Assembly (NCBI GenBank): GCA_947095535.1
Contig: OX352773.1
Location: 267,274,515-267,338,514, forward strand
DNA from: Poecilobothrus nobilitatus
Taxonomy: Eukaryota > Arthropoda > Insecta > Diptera > Dolichopodidae
Reading direction: 5' to 3'
Length of the DNA stretch: 64,000 nucleotides
The translations under genes and the position numbers were made by a program. Positions 37,255-50,060 of this stretch are shown here, one piece after another. Position 1 is the stretch's first letter. Each line of letters starts with the position of its first letter. The notes beneath the pieces were generated by a model, which made no database searches, was not told the DNA's origin, and was given only the letters and a program-made list of their open reading frames with translations.

Positions 37255-37365
37255 CAAATAATCTGAAATCTTTTGAATTCAACTTTAAAATTTCTCCTAA
37301 TTCAAAATCTCGCATACACATATTACATAAAATACATAAATATTCTCGAAAAGGAAAATATCCTG
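37255..37365. repeat. Dispersed repeat family C, diverged copy
   Basis: TTGAATTCAACTTTAAAATT, CTCCTAATTCAAAATCTCGC and ATATCCTGATTTTATA match the 43.2-kb copy in order. The 91-codon frame across it is a shadow of the repeat. Confidence 0.5.
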
Positions 37366-37899
37366 ATTTTATAAAATATATACATATAAAATCCCTGATA
37401 ATTTCTTTACATGCATATTATGTGGCAACAAAATACTTAAAATAATTGTGGGTTGCTGCCCACAAATCCTTGCTAATTATTTAAATTCTGATTTTGTGGC
37501 TGGTCTGCACAGTAATATTTTTTTGCCTTCATCTTAACTAGATTATATTTCAATCCAATATTATATATATAATCTATAGAATAAAATATTTGTTTATGGA
37601 ATTTATTTTGTGGAATTTTTCTCTTCGATTTATTATTTTTATTTTTCATATTTTTTTCGAACAAAAAATTTTATCGCGGATCATTCTCAAAAATTTTTTC
37701 AAAAAGGGAACATTGTCGTGCCGTTTTTGTAATAATAATTCTATGATCAAAAATTAAAAAAAGAAAAATCTATTTCCTCTATTCTAACTTAAATATTTAC
37801 TTCAATATATTCTTTTTTGAGTATTTTAAATTGAATTGGAAATTATTTTAAAAATATTTCAAAAAAATAAATATACTGAATAAAAAATGACACTTGAAT

Positions 37900-38625
37900 G
37901 TATCTTGGAAGCGACGGTTCGGTTAGGTTAAGGTGGCTGCCAAAAAGACACACTTAGACCGTATTTGGTCCATTGTGATACCACATAGAAGCTTTTCTAT
38001 CCCACTCGTTAAAACCAGTTTGACCTTTTTGCAAAGCGAAGAATACTCTTCACATTTTTACCTGACAGATCGCTAAGGCTGTCGAAGAGATATTGCCCCA
38101 AATGGGTATTCCTTCTTGCCGACAAGGCCGGGCATGTGCATAGGAGATGGAGAGTAGTTTCCTCCTCTTCTTCATCCTTGCAGGCTCTACAATAGTCGTT
38201 TGCGGATAAGCCAAGTCTTCTGGCATGCTTCCCTATTAGACAGTGACCGGTGATTATTCCCATTGTCATTCCAATGTCTGCCCTTTTGAGGGAAAGCAGA
38301 TCATTGGATGGTCTTAAATCGGTTTTGGGCCATATCAATCTTGTGATATTGCACGAGGTTAAGTTTGACCATTTGTAATTTACTATATCCGTTATTTCCT
38401 TTCGAAATAACGTTTTGCTTGTGGATAGAGGTACCCCTAGTCCTGCCCTATCCGGCAGAACTTGTAAGGTTGTACCAATTCTTGCGAGTTCATCCGCTTT
38501 TTCATTTCCCGGAATACCTCGATGACCTGGTACCCAAGCAAAGCTGAATGCTAAACTGCCTGGCCATCTCGTTAAGAAATTTTGGAAGCGAAAAGGGTTA
38601 AACAATTTTCCCGGCTGCGAAATGG
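37900..38625 (-). mobile_element. 5'-truncated LINE (I/LOA/R1-type with RNase H), 3' end
   Basis: The element holds a conserved C-terminal reading frame followed on the - strand by a 3' tail in which GGTATCACAATGG and CGGTCTAAGTG segments and CCACCTTAACCTAACC occur, a layout common at 3' ends of fly LINEs of this type. The 5' limit is near 38610-38625, where coding similarity stops. Its codon use and GC content are well above the surroundings, which fits a fairly recent insertion. Confidence 0.85.
38009..38605 (-). CDS. LINE ORF2 C-terminus: RNase H end plus Cys/His tail (partial)
   Basis: The open frame encodes up to 198 residues; the nominal start is internal to ORF2, because the element is truncated. 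WVPGHRGIPGNEKADELAR (residues about 24-42) is the last RNase H block, with the conserved His and the final catalytic Asp of the GN-x-x-AD motif. Residues 110-130 read MGIITGHCLIGKHARRLGL. A C-x2-C-(acidic)-H-x3-C-x-CPAL tail follows (about residues 139-160), ending in FAKRSNWF. In an intact element RNase H removes RNA from the hybrid after reverse transcription. The upstream endonuclease and polymerase are absent, so this copy cannot be active. Confidence 0.88.
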   Translation of the reverse strand: MFNPFRFQNFLTRWPGSLAFSFAWVPGHRGIPGNEKADELARIGTTLQVLPDRAGLGVPLSTSKTLFRKEITDIVNYKWSNLTSCNITRLIWPKTDLRPSNDLLSLKRADIGMTMGIITGHCLIGKHARRLGLSANDYCRACKDEEEEETTLHLLCTCPALSARRNTHLGQYLFDSLSDLSGKNVKSILRFAKRSNWF

Positions 38626-40804
38626 CTGCTTTTTTACAATTTCATACAATTTAATAGATTTTAAATCTACTTTGACAGCGTATAGAGATCGAATGAAAAC
38701 TTTCATTGTAGATTTTTTTTTTTGTACTTTTTTTATTAATTTTTGCATGGAGTGGCGGTAGAGCTAGAACGATCCCTGGCTTTATTTTATTTTATTATAT
38801 AAAATTAGCACTTTCTGGTCGTTTTCTATATATATATTTTCTTTTTTCTAAATACATACAACGGCTTTTAGTGGAATTCAATCTGTTTATAATGTATTTT
38901 TTATATATTCATCTGATTTATATATTCTTGATATTTTATATAGTATAATCATTATTAAAAATACTTAATTAAACCATATAACACAACTTTATAGAATTGT
39001 ATCTTAATAATAATTAGACTAGGTGCCCTGTAGCTGGTGTGTAAGTATATTTTACTGTGACATCTAAATTACAAAAAAATCGTATGGAATACAAAAATTT
39101 CTTGATTTTAAAAGAAAACAAAATAAATCAAGATTCTAAACGTACATCTGTATGTTATATGTATATGTCGATTTTGTAATAGAAAATCGTATCCAAATAT
39201 GTACTTGTATTCAAAACTTAGCGGAATATCATAATTCGTATAGTGTGTGGCTAAAAACTACTTAATTATAATTATAGATTATTGTTAATTATTATATTAT
39301 CGTTAAAAATTTAATTATTACTGATCCTTTTTAATATTATTTAAAAATTGTTAATTTACAATAAAAAAGAATAATTATAGATTGAAATAAAAAATAAAAA
39401 TATCCATTAAATTTTTAAAATTCAATTCAAGCTTTAAATTTTATATCATGTATTGTATTGTATTAATAAATAAAATACTATTATTTTTACTAAATACAAT
39501 ATTTTATAATTAAAAAATAAAATCATTAAATTTAATTAAAAAAAATTTAATTTTCACTTCCTTATAAAATTGTTAATAATAAAAAACTACATTACAAAAA
39601 CATTTTTTAAAAATTAAAATTGCAACAATATAAAAACAATGTAAAATTAATTTTCAAATTCTAAAATTTGAATAGAATATTAATAAAAATAAAAGAAAAA
39701 CCAAAAAAAAAAAAAAATTAAGTATTAACGCCCAACCCAATTCAATTCATATTAAATATTTAATAATTTTTTTTTTATTTTGTTTACACTTAATCTTTCT
39801 ACTTTTTCCAAATAAGGAAGCGCTTAACCCAATAAACATGCGTGTGTCTTTTTTTTTTAAGTGTTAATTGAAAAAATAAACAATTAATATTTATATTCCT
39901 TATTTGTAATCAAATAATCTGTGAATGTCTTTAATAAATTCAATAATTAAAGGAAAAACAAAATCTGTAAATTAGAAATTTAAATATTAAGTGAAAAATA
40001 TTAATTCATACATTCATTATTAATGAATGACTATAATAAATTTTTGCAATAATGTTTCATTATAATTTATTTAAAAAATTAACATGATTTATGCAAAAAT
40101 TGATATAAAATGAATCATGAAATGGTCTGAATAACACCACAAATTTATCCTAATCAATTTATTAGACTTTATTTATATTATAGATTTGTATGTTTTTAGA
40201 GATTTGACAATAACGTAACTTTGTTTTCTTTTATTGTATTAATTTTTAGAAATTCAGAATTTCAATCACTGGAATATGAAAAATTTGTCTATTTTTAAGA
40301 CAATTAATTTTTAAAACAAAAAGTTTCAGGTTTAACCTCCGATTAGGTTTAAATATTATATAAGGTATAATAATATATTGAATAAGAAAAATAATTAATA
40401 TAATTATAATTTAATATTTGTACTGTAACCACACTCTTAACAGGAAAAGCTAATTTATTTACTTATCACATTATATATGGGGTGTGGGAACATAGAAAAA
40501 TTTATTTTAGATCTAAAAAATTGCATGAATAATATATAGGAACTATGTAGCAATGAAATAAAACCTAAAAATATGCAATCGAATTAAATGAAAAAAAATT
40601 TACAAACTAAAAATAATTACACATGAGCTCTGGTCAAGCTTTGTGACCAAGTTATTGGTTGGGCGCAATGCGTATTAATAGAAAGACTGCTATTTCTAAT
40701 GCTGAACAGATGGGAAGTTTTTAATTGAAATGAAAATTACTGAAAAATTAATATTACATAACAAATCCCTCATGCTACCAAATATATAATATAAACAAAA
40801 TAAA
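38626..40804. other. Intergenic AT-rich DNA, no gene seen
   Basis: Poly-A/T and TTAAT-type low complexity dominates. Only TGGTCAAGCTTTGTGACCA (about 40631-40649), a small 6-bp-stem hairpin in a GC-richer phrase, stands out. Confidence 0.5.
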
Positions 40805-40930
40805 TAATATTCTTCTTTTTCTGCTTCTTTTGTTCCCTATTGAGGTCTGCTTCCTTTAACTCCTATTGGAGTATAGGGTGTTCACAAATTCTTTCCACTA
40901 ATCCGTATCACTAATCGATCTTACCTCAGT
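40805..40930 (-). pseudogene. Possible LINE 3' end relic (RTE-like C-terminus)
   Basis: One - strand frame reads TD-stop-WKEFVNTLYSNRS-stop-RKQTSIGNKRSRKRR, resembling the W-x-x-F-V-x-x-x-C/L end and basic tail of endonuclease-reverse transcriptases of RTE-like LINEs. It is short, interrupted by stops and GC-richer than its surroundings. The assignment is from pattern memory only. Confidence 0.4.
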
Positions 40931-41756
40931 TAACACTATTGGTCTCCAAATTTTCTTAAATTTCTTTGGTTTTATTTAACTTTTAATATTAATATAAATA
41001 AATAAATATTTATATTTAGAGGTGTGAGTGTGGAGCACATGACATATTAACACAGAAAGTGCTAGTAGAAAACCTATAAAAATCTAAATCATTTTCAATT
41101 AGAAGTAAAATTACTTAATTTATTCATTAAATAAAGTTTTCAATAATACTTTAAAAAAAAATTTTTAACTTAAATTTTAAAATTTTGTTTTTTATAAATA
41201 AAGGGCGTTCGTTCAGTTTTTATATATTTTATATTCCATTATTATACATCTAATTACTTAATATAATTCTTTTTGTTTTTTCTGTACAATTACACAATAT
41301 TTAAACAAAAAAAAAAGAAAAACATTTTAATAATTCTATACAAAGATTTAATAATGATTTTTATTATTATAATTTAATGCGGTAGTGTTCTGAATATTAA
41401 TTTTATTTTAAAAATAGAGTCAACAAATTGCTTTTGTTTTTGTTTTGTTCAAAACTTTGAAAGTGAATATTGTCTTAACTATAAGGCGTCTTAATTCAAC
41501 TAAATCTGTTTTATAATTTTTTGTTTTTGTTTTTTTTTTCCTTTCTTTCTCATTATTAATTTGATTTAAATATTTTTGAAGGGTATCATATATATAAGTG
41601 AAAAACAAAAAATGTTGGAGATTGTATATAAAAACATAGATATCGAATTTCTTTCCTAAATTTTATTTCTATTATACAATAAAGATCCATTATATAATCA
41701 AACCATATGCAGTACTTTCTTATCACTACAGATAATATCACTGAAACCACATTTAA
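40931..41756. other. Intergenic AT-rich DNA, no gene seen
   Basis: Low complexity. The 62-codon minus-strand frame near 41.5 kb is Lys/Asn-rich chance sequence. Confidence 0.5.
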
Positions 41757-41954
41757 ATTTTTTTTTTTTGTTTTTAATACATTCTGTTACATAAATGTGG
41801 ACAGGAAATTACACAGCCTTTCCTGTTCAGGCGTGGGTGTAAATGTCGTAAGGAGGAATAACTCTTACGACGTGTGTGGGTTTCGAACCCACACTCCCTC
41901 GGTATATTTACAACGTATTTTATACGCTCTTACCCACTAGACCACCGAGGCCCG
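41757..41954 (-). mobile_element. tRNA-derived SINE, near-complete copy with A-rich tail
   Basis: On the - strand: GGGCCTCGGTGGTCTAGTGG with an A box, GGTTCGAAACCC as B box, then CGTCGTAAGAGTTATTCC, TTACGACATTTACACCCACG, GAACAGGAAAGGCTGTGTAA, CCACATTTATGTAACAG and an A-tail (T-run at 41757-41770 on +). It is one of the two best copies in the window. The + strand frame at 41707-41940 is not a gene. Confidence 0.88.
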
Positions 41955-43149
41955 CAGATTTAAATATCATTCATATAAAACATATTATGTATGCCTACTT
42001 TACATATAATTTTTGCACTCTTCAAACATACAATTGACATTTTTTAATATTTAGTAATCGTTTACCAATAGAAACTTTGTTAATTAAATACTTTTCATAT
42101 TCGAATACAAACTATTTCAATATCTTATAGTTAGCAGGTAATTTATATACCCTTATTTATTTAATTCAATTCGGTCTTGTTATTATGTTGTTTTTTATTG
42201 TATTCAAGTAGAATTTTAATACAGTTTTGGCATACAAATAGATTATTTTTTATTAAATATTTCAATTACGTTTCAAACCATTAAATAGTTATTTTGAATT
42301 GAAAAAAAAAATTTAACCAAAACAAACCATTAGGAAAATTTTAACAAAAAACTTTAAATATTTTAATGAAATATTAAATATAACACCATGCTAAAATCAT
42401 ATCATATTTAAATAAAAAATTTTTATTTAAGAACTGATTTTGAAATTATAATTGGCAATAAAAAAACAAAAAAATAATTTGTAGCATATTAAAAAAATAT
42501 ATTTTTTCATTCATATATATTTTTCAAATTTTATTTTAATTAAGTGGTAACAGTAGAATCTACGACGGAAAAATATTATAATCAGGATTAAATGTTCGAT
42601 AAGTTGAAAAAATTTTTGTTCCTTTTGATTCTATCATTAATTATACATTGATTTTTATTTTAAGAATATATATATTATATGTATATATACATACATTTTT
42701 ACTCAACCAAATTATATTATGTACATTAACAAATATCCAGATAACATCTAGAACCATTTAAAGTACTTTGAAATTTTCTATAGAAACAACAACAAAAACA
42801 AGAACATAATATTCTTTAAAATTTGAATAAAAATAATCATAAGGCATTTTATTGCAATTTAAAATAAATTATAATATTTATTTGGGTCCTCATCGATATC
42901 CTGAATTATGTATTTTTGAAATGAAGATTTGAAAAGCAAAAAATGGTCCTCAAACCCCCGCTAAACAAATTATAAAAACCCTAATTTTGTAACCAACTAT
43001 AAAATCCCAACCTAATTCTCTGTACTTTTGCACTGTACTTACTTCCTAATAATGCTGTGTTTTTCCATTTATATTTTTTCGCGAGATTTTTTAAAAAATA
43101 TTTTACATATCAAGTATTTTAGCACGTCACTAAAATTCATTAAACATAA
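41955..43149. other. Intergenic AT-rich DNA, no gene seen
   Basis: GC-richer phrases at 42880-43020 (GGTCCTCATCGATATCC, AAACCCCCGCTAAAC) may belong to diverged family C repeats. Otherwise low complexity. Confidence 0.4.
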
Positions 43150-43300
43150 TATGGTCCGTAACGAAATCCCCCATATACATTAATATAAATATTCTGAAAA
43201 AAGCGTATAACCCTGCTTTTGAATCCAACTCTAAAATCCGTTCTAATTCACAATCTCGCATATAGATTTGCCCGGAAAAAAGAGCAATCCTGATTTGGTT
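43150..43300. repeat. Short palindromic dispersed repeat family C, best copy
   Basis: CGTATAACCCTGCTTTTGAA, TCCAACTCTAAAATCCG, TTCTAATTCACAATCTCGC, then AGCAATCCTGATTTGG. The first part is the reverse complement of 49960-50030 nearly base for base. Ends of the type AACCCTGCTTTT/AATCCTGATTTT in both orientations suggest a small palindromic MITE. Confidence 0.6.
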
Positions 43301-45375
43301 TTTTTTTTGTCAAAAAACTTTTAATTTTGTTTTTTTTAGTTAAAAACATTTTCTTTTTTTTTTAAATACATTAAATAAAATCTTGAAAAATATTTTATTT
43401 CAAGATTAAATTCAATATTTTTTTTTTCAAGAAATTTTCTTTCCAGGATTTTTTTTCTCAAGAGTTTTCTTGATTCAATATTTTTTTTTTTCAATAAAGA
43501 TTTTGTTTTTCAGGAAAACTGGGTGCTCCCTATTCATTTATTACATTAAGTTCCCTTTTCATTTAATATATTTTGTTCATTTTTCCTCCTCTTTTTTCCT
43601 TAAAAATAAAAACAAAACAAAAACACAAAAAGAAAAAAAGGAAAAAACGAGCATATTTTATGAATTTTTTTCAATTGAATTAATTTTCCGGGAAAATTTT
43701 AAATAGCGCTTTATTCATAATTTTTTGCTGGAGGAAGTTTAAAAAATAATTTTTTTATGCTAATTTCAATTTTATTTCGTGATTTAGTTGTTAAGGTTTA
43801 ATATTTAGTTGCCATTAAAATTAAAATAAATTAAAAGGAAATACTTCTCAATAGAAACAGTTAAAAGGAAAAAAAAAAACATCTGATCAAATTGAACCAG
43901 CAAAAAAATAAACAAAAAATATTTTTTTTGAGAAAAATTGTCTAACCTTAGGGGTTCTTGAATTTAACAATAACCTCTTTTCTTTATTACCTTCTACAAT
44001 CTAACACACTACTCTATAACATCCATTTAATTTAACGGGGATCACTTTTGAAGTAGAAATATGCTGCATCAAAAAAAAAAGAAATTTAAAATTTTGGTAA
44101 AACCTTCAAAATAGATTCAAATTGCAAACTTTAAATACAAAAGTTTCGATAATAACGAACAAAAAATAAAATTTCATCATGTTAAAAGAAAAGAAAATTT
44201 CTAAATTCCAAACACGAATTTATTATTTCTGGTTTTTACTATAGATAATAGAATTTATATACATTTTAACAAAAGAAAAATATTTTCGTAACACAATTTT
44301 GGACAACGAAATTTATTTTTGTTTTTTTTTTATCAGCATTTTTGTTTTGTATCTAAATAAAAAAAAAAAATCCAAAATTTAGTTCCTTAGATAAATAAAT
44401 CTAAAAATACTTTTAATAGTAATTTTTTTTTTTTTTTTCAGTGCCTTCAGATTAAAAATAAGTTTTATATTTATAACTATTAGCTTCTTTTTTTTTATTT
44501 TTATTATTTCTTATTATTTTTATTGTTGGCAGAACATTTGACGAGTTAAAAAAAAAAAACAAAATAAAAAAAAAAAAATACCATAAAATATTACGCTACT
44601 GCTGATACCACAACATGAATAACTGGATTCAAAAGCATTATTATGGAATGAGTAAAATGCTATATACTTAAACGAAAGTTAAACAATGAGACTCTGCGGG
44701 AGGGCGACTAAAAAAGAATTTTATATTTATTTTAATTCCCTAAAAAATTAAATGAAAATTCAAAACATGTTCAAATTAAAAGAACCAGCACTTAATAGAG
44801 ATGACCTTCACAATAAATAAAAATGTAATAATATTCAAGCATTTTTTTTTTTGTTCATATATACATGAAAGAAAATTATTTGAAAGAAAAAGTCATAGAA
44901 TTTTCCCGGAAAAAACAAAAATTTTTTTTTAAATTTCATTATTTTATAAAACCGGGAAAATGCGTTTAAAGAAAATTGGAAAAAAAAATGTTATCCGGTT
45001 TTTATGGGTTTAAAGAAAAATGTTTAAATTAAATAAGATCTAAAAATAGCAATATTTTTACTTTAAGTTCACTTAAAATATAATTAATTCAACTTTAAAA
45101 TATTCTAAATATTTTTATCTTTTAATATTGGAAAAAATGTTAGAACCTTTCTGTTTAATTTTCATGGTTAAAATTTGGCCAGTCGTTTAAGTATTTTAAC
45201 TTTTAATCCATTCAATTTTTATGCTTGTACGAACATATTTCTAACGGTATAATTAATTACCATTACGTTTATGACACATTGAAGTAGACGAGATAGATAT
45301 TGAAAAGCATATAATTATTATATACTTATATTATACATATATTTTGCTAGTTTCTTAATTCTAATCTAATATGAA
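43301..45375. other. Intergenic DNA with strong strand-asymmetric A and T tracts
   Basis: Alternating T-rich (43300-43510) and A-rich (43600-43650) blocks of TTTTCAAGA and AAAACAAAA type words, with further homopolymer runs at 44355-44575. No gene. The 78-codon frame at 43470 is a product of these tracts. Confidence 0.5.
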
Positions 45376-45480
45376 TATGCGTTTACGTCCTTCCGTTTGT
45401 CCGAACGTTTGTACTATAACTCAAAAAATAATGAAGCTACGATTCTAAAATTTTTACCATTTAATTTTTATATGAATATG
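45376..45480 (+). repeat. Diverged fragment, probably of repeat family B
   Basis: CGTCCTTCCGTTTGTCCG followed by ACTATAACTCAAAAAATAATGAAGCTACGATTCTAAAA parallels the GTCC tract and the AACTCAAAAACTAAGAAAGCTAGAATCTTGAAA segment near 47765. The match is short. Confidence 0.45.
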
Positions 45481-46459
45481 AATTTTTCTATTAAAACTGA
45501 ACAAGTTTAATCAACCGACTACGATCAGCTGCCATGTTAAAAGAAAAGAAAATAGCTCAATGACATGAATCAATTTTTATGCCAACGACCAACGACTTAC
45601 AACTTAATTAAGCTAAACATTTTTGATCAAATCTGAAAATTTTGTTTTGAAATCAAATTTTATGGTAAAAGATCAATCAAGTATTATGACAACAAATTCT
45701 GTAAAATTTTGTTTGTTTGACGTTCGGTATTTAATTAAGTACTTACTTATAGCTAATCTCAGTCCATGTCAAATGACTGAAATTTTGTAAAAGATAATTC
45801 AATTTTATCGAAACAGCATATATTATCTTGCTGTAGGTATTCTAGAGTTAATACAGTCAACTATACAAATCTTTTTCGTTTTTTATTAATGTGTTCTCAA
45901 ATTAAAAAAATATTTGTATTTATTAAAAATTAAAAATAATTAATGAATCTAAAAAAAAAATTAAATATTTGTTAACTACCATTAATATCTATTTAAAATT
46001 TTCGTACAAAAAAAAGTTAAAATAAAATAATTTATATATAAAAGTTTTCCAAAATTGCATTTATTTGAAAGTAATAAAAATTTATTAACAAGTCCTTATA
46101 TAAGGATTTAAATTTTCAAAATATAATAAATTATAATTTAATTTAGTATTTTAAAAATTTTTTTTTTTGACTTATGATTAAATAACTAACAAGATCTAAG
46201 AAATTTTAATAAACTGAAAATATTTTAAATTTTATTAATTATAATGATATTCATTTTCTGTCTCCCACAATATCCATGTAAAATAAATTTAAATATTAAG
46301 AGGCTTTGATATCATATGTTCTTAAGCCGAAACGTAGTAAAAGCATTGCATACAAATTAGTAGGTTGTAGTATGAATATTAATAATGATAATTTTAATAT
46401 TTGAACCTATAAACCACTTAAATCTTTTTCTATAATAATGTATGTACGATATTTTCTTA

Positions 46460-47480
46460 TCAGCCAATTTTCCACAGTTTTAGTCTATAAATAAAGAAAA
46501 CTTGATTTCCCAAATATTTTTATGAAATCGATCGACTCATATTTAACTGATAGATCTTACAGTATTTTATTTAGGAAAACTACTTCGAAACGATTTAATT
46601 CTAATTCTGGAGTTTCGCTAGGCAGTCATTTAGATCATTTATGCTGATGATATGAAAATTTTTAAAAAAATTACATCTTTAAATGATGCTTTACTTCTAC
46701 AAAATGATTTAGATAATTTCTTTAAATGGTGTACAAATAATAATTTTCTTTTAAATGTGAAGAAATGTGCATTTAGAAGAAAATTCTTATTTGCGCTTCA
46801 CGTGTCATCTTAATTCAGTCAGTTTTAAGTATTCTTTAAATGGTCCTTGTAAAACGAATTCTATTAAAGACTTAGAGGTCTGCTTTGATGATAAACTTAA
46901 CTTTAAACTACATTTCTGTAATATTATCAATAAAGTTAATTCTATGCTATGGTTTTATAAAACGTTGATCTAAAGAATTTAATAATTCCAACGTTTTCAA
47001 GTCCTTGCATTCTTGTCTTGTTAGACCTAAGTTGGAATGTGAATTTGATCACCTTTCTATGAAGTTAATATCAATATAATTGAGGTAATGAGAGAAATTT
47101 TTTAAGATTTACTTTACGAAACCTTCAATGTCAAATCTATTAATCTTGCCTTCGTATGAACACAGACTAAACTTGATTCAATTAAAAACTTTAGAAACAA
47201 AACGAGAAATAACTGATGTTATTTTTTTTTGCTGAAGTTATAAAAGAGAATATTACTTCTTCTCAAATTCGGAATAACATCAATTTAAAGCTTATGTACA
47301 CATAATTATGCAAAATTTTATTTTGCAGAACACAAATTTTCAGGATAGATACAAAACTACTAAATGACAAATTTCAATCTTTAATTAACTTATATTGACT
47401 GATATTCTTAAAACGTAAGTTCGAAATATCACTTATAAGTGTTTTTAATCCCTCAATTAGATTGGAAATCACATCTTGAC
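46460..47480 (+). pseudogene. Jockey/CR1-like LINE reverse transcriptase relic
   Basis: Family-like pieces appear in order but in different frames: LDFPNIFMKSIDSYLTDRSY, then GVSLGSHL (the SGVPQGS-HLGP motif), directly fused to IYADDMKIFKKITSLNDALL (the YADD catalytic motif). LNSVSF...IKDLEVCFDDKLNFKLHF follows, then HSCLVRPKLE, FLRFTLRNL and LPSYEHRLNLIQLKTLETKR. The expected segment between GSHL and YADD (about 15-20 residues) is deleted, and several frameshifts separate the blocks. The polymerase copies LINE RNA into DNA in an intact element; this copy is dead. The 68-codon frame at 46767 is one of its pieces. Confidence 0.85.
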
Positions 47481-47587
47481 ATGAACTTTAAGCTTCTTCT
47501 CATTATATGCATGCATTAATTGCGATAGTAATATTAAAAGTATTTCTTTTGTTAAAACACTATATTAAAAAACTAATTTATGTCTTT

Positions 47588-48546
47588 TTATACCCGTACG
47601 ATAGGATCGGGTATAATAAAATTACTCCTCCGTTTGTAACACCTCGAAATAAGCGAGCTAGATATACCTTCAAAGGTATGGATCGGATCAGAAAAAAATT
47701 CTAAGACTTTTGAGCCATGTCCGTCCGTCCGTCCGTCCGTCCGTCCGTCCGTCAGCACGCTAACTCAAAAACTAAGAAAGCTAGAATCTTGAAATTTACA
47801 CAAAATATTTTAGGAGTAATTTGTAGGTTCCCTATTTTTTTTGGTTGAGTTTGGACCAAACCTTAGGGTAGCTCTCGAACACCTAACTTTTAGATCCCCA
47901 CATTTTTTTTGAAATAGAGCTATAAAATTTTAACTGCTGATAGATCTCACAAAAATATTAATTTTATTTTTAATAAGTTTTTTTTGTAGCCCCACCCGTT
48001 ATGGAGCTACAGCTCCCCAAAGGTTCAAAAAAGCTCTATATTTAAATTGTTATAGCACAAGTTGTATAAAGTATATCTCCATTTTGAAAACGCCAAATGA
48101 TTACTACTTTTATTAGCTTTAAAAGTATATATACGATAAATATACATTTGTGGAATACGGTGTCTTAATTTACCGTTATGTGAAACTCAAATTTTGCAAA
48201 ATCCTTCAACCCTTCTATCTTCTAAACGGTTTAAGCTGGAAACTTGCAATTTTGACAGAAGTTAGATCTTTGAAAATTAATATGAGTCATTTCAGAAATT
48301 TTTTTTGTATCACCCCCCGTTTAGGAGCTGTAAGGGGTCAAAAACTGAAAATTTCCTATTTTTAAACACCTGTAACTTGAACACCTGTTAAAATTTTTTT
48401 GAAGTAATACACAAAAACTAAAGCTTCAATATTATACTCTTATTTCTGTTAATAACTTTTTTTAATAATATAGGGTTACTTTATAATTAACGAAAGTGTT
48501 ACTTGATATTTTTCAAATTTTCTAACAAATTTTTTGCATTTTGTTT
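47588..48546 (+). repeat. Dispersed repeat family B, copy 2, with (GTCC)n tract
   Basis: It starts TACCCGTACGATAGGATCGGGTATA, a short inverted motif. A run of about eight GTCC units follows (47719-47753), then AACTCAAAAACTAAGAAAGC and the blocks shared with the 16.3-kb copy. ATACCC/GGGTAT plus GTCCGTCC is a familiar look of non-coding repeats in flies. The short frames in this stretch are not genes. It directly follows a LINE reverse transcriptase relic, so it could be associated with that element. Confidence 0.75.
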
Positions 48547-49954
48547 TACTCGATAATTTGAAATTGTTGAGGATATAATGCGTAGTACATAAAAATGTAA
48601 ATAAATAAACAACATAACGGTTGCTTGAAGAATTTTTATTTATATGATATTAATATATATACATACTTATATAATATCATGTTTATTTACATATCGTATA
48701 TGTCACTAGTGAATGAATGATAAGAGTATATATGTATATTATATAGCGCCGTATTTACTTACATATATGTATTTTATTGTACTTATAAGAAATTATTCTG
48801 TTAATGGAATATTTAAATATAATATAATATAATATTTAAAATTATATTTACTATTTTGTACTAAGTAAATTTAATATATATTTACCGCTTAATATTAAAT
48901 GGTACTATAGAATATTTGAAAAAGTTTTGGATTGATAATCGTTATGTGAAAGGTCAGAATCTGCTTTTGAAGAATGTACATATAAACATATAGTTTGAAT
49001 ATATGTACAACCCATAGTTCTAGAAATTATAAAATTCACCCAAATTATTTTAAAATACTAAAATATTAAAAAAATAATATTGTGAGCAGAGTGACAGGCT
49101 GTGAACATACTAACGGTTCGTACGGGTATCTAAGAGTTGACAAAGGCAACTGTATTCTTCCTCGTTATATTTATTTTTTTGTAATTTATATAAATACATA
49201 TTATATGTTTTGTAATTTTATATAGTTCACAATTAATTAACATCAATTAAACAAATGAAAATTATTAATTCACAACTTTACGGATATTAAAATAATTAAA
49301 TAAAAAAAATTTTATCATTTAAAAAATCTCATTATTTATAAGCTGTTAAAATATTTTTTTTTTTTTAATTTTTGGTATATAATTCTTTTTTATTTTAATT
49401 TTTTTCATATTTGAAATGAAAAATTAATCAATTAAAAATTATTTAATTCACACACATAATGTAATATATACATAATATATGCAAGAATGTCCAATGTATA
49501 AACATTTATATAATTAATTTAGTTAAACTCTTGGACATTATACGTATTTTCAATGTTATATCTGAATCTGAGTATATAGTTATATATATATACATTTCGC
49601 CCACAATGTATCTAATTTCTTGTTATCATATAAATACCATTAAAAACCTTTATTATATAAACATGTGAGTTATACATAATAAAATAATAAAAAGTCATGT
49701 CTTTAGTGATTCCCCCTAAAGGAATGCAATAAAAACTTTTTTCTTACAAATAATTCTAATTTTATATGACTAAAAAGAAAAACAATAGAATTTTTTCTGT
49801 CCGTAGTCACTAATCAAAATTTGAAGATGACATTCAACGAGACAACTTTACACTTTCTTTTGCGAAGGTATATATATGCCAATCATTAAAAGTAGTTATA
49901 GAGGCTAATGTATAATATATATTCTTATTTTCCACAATTTTTATATATATATCT
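48547..49954. other. Intergenic AT-rich DNA, no gene seen
   Basis: (TA)n-type runs occur near 48650-48690 and 49580-49600. A GC-richer phrase lies at 49085-49150, with no recognised function. Confidence 0.5.
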
Positions 49955-50060
49955 ATATGCGAGATTCTGAATTAGGAGAGATTTAAAGTTGGATTCAAAA
50001 GCAGGGCTATACGGTTTTTCCATGTGTATATGTGAGAATCTGAATTGAAATACAGACAAA
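49955..50060. repeat. Dispersed repeat family C, inverted copy
   Basis: ATGCGAGATTCTGAATTAGG, GAGATTTAAAGTTGGATTC, AAAAGCAGGGCTATACGGTT is the reverse complement of the 43.2-kb copy. A second partial arm GTGAGAATCTGAATTG follows at about 50031. Confidence 0.6.

Noticed and set aside
38365..38547. 60-codon + strand frame
   Set aside because: Shadow of the LINE RNase H frame on the other strand.
41707..41940. 77-codon + strand frame with SLSCSGVGVNVV
   Set aside because: It is the antisense of a tRNA-derived SINE; the same peptide words recur at 34.9 kb because both are SINE copies.
47719..47753. CRISPR-like or regulatory array in the GTCC run
   Set aside because: A simple tetranucleotide microsatellite with no spacers; part of a dispersed repeat in a eukaryotic genome.
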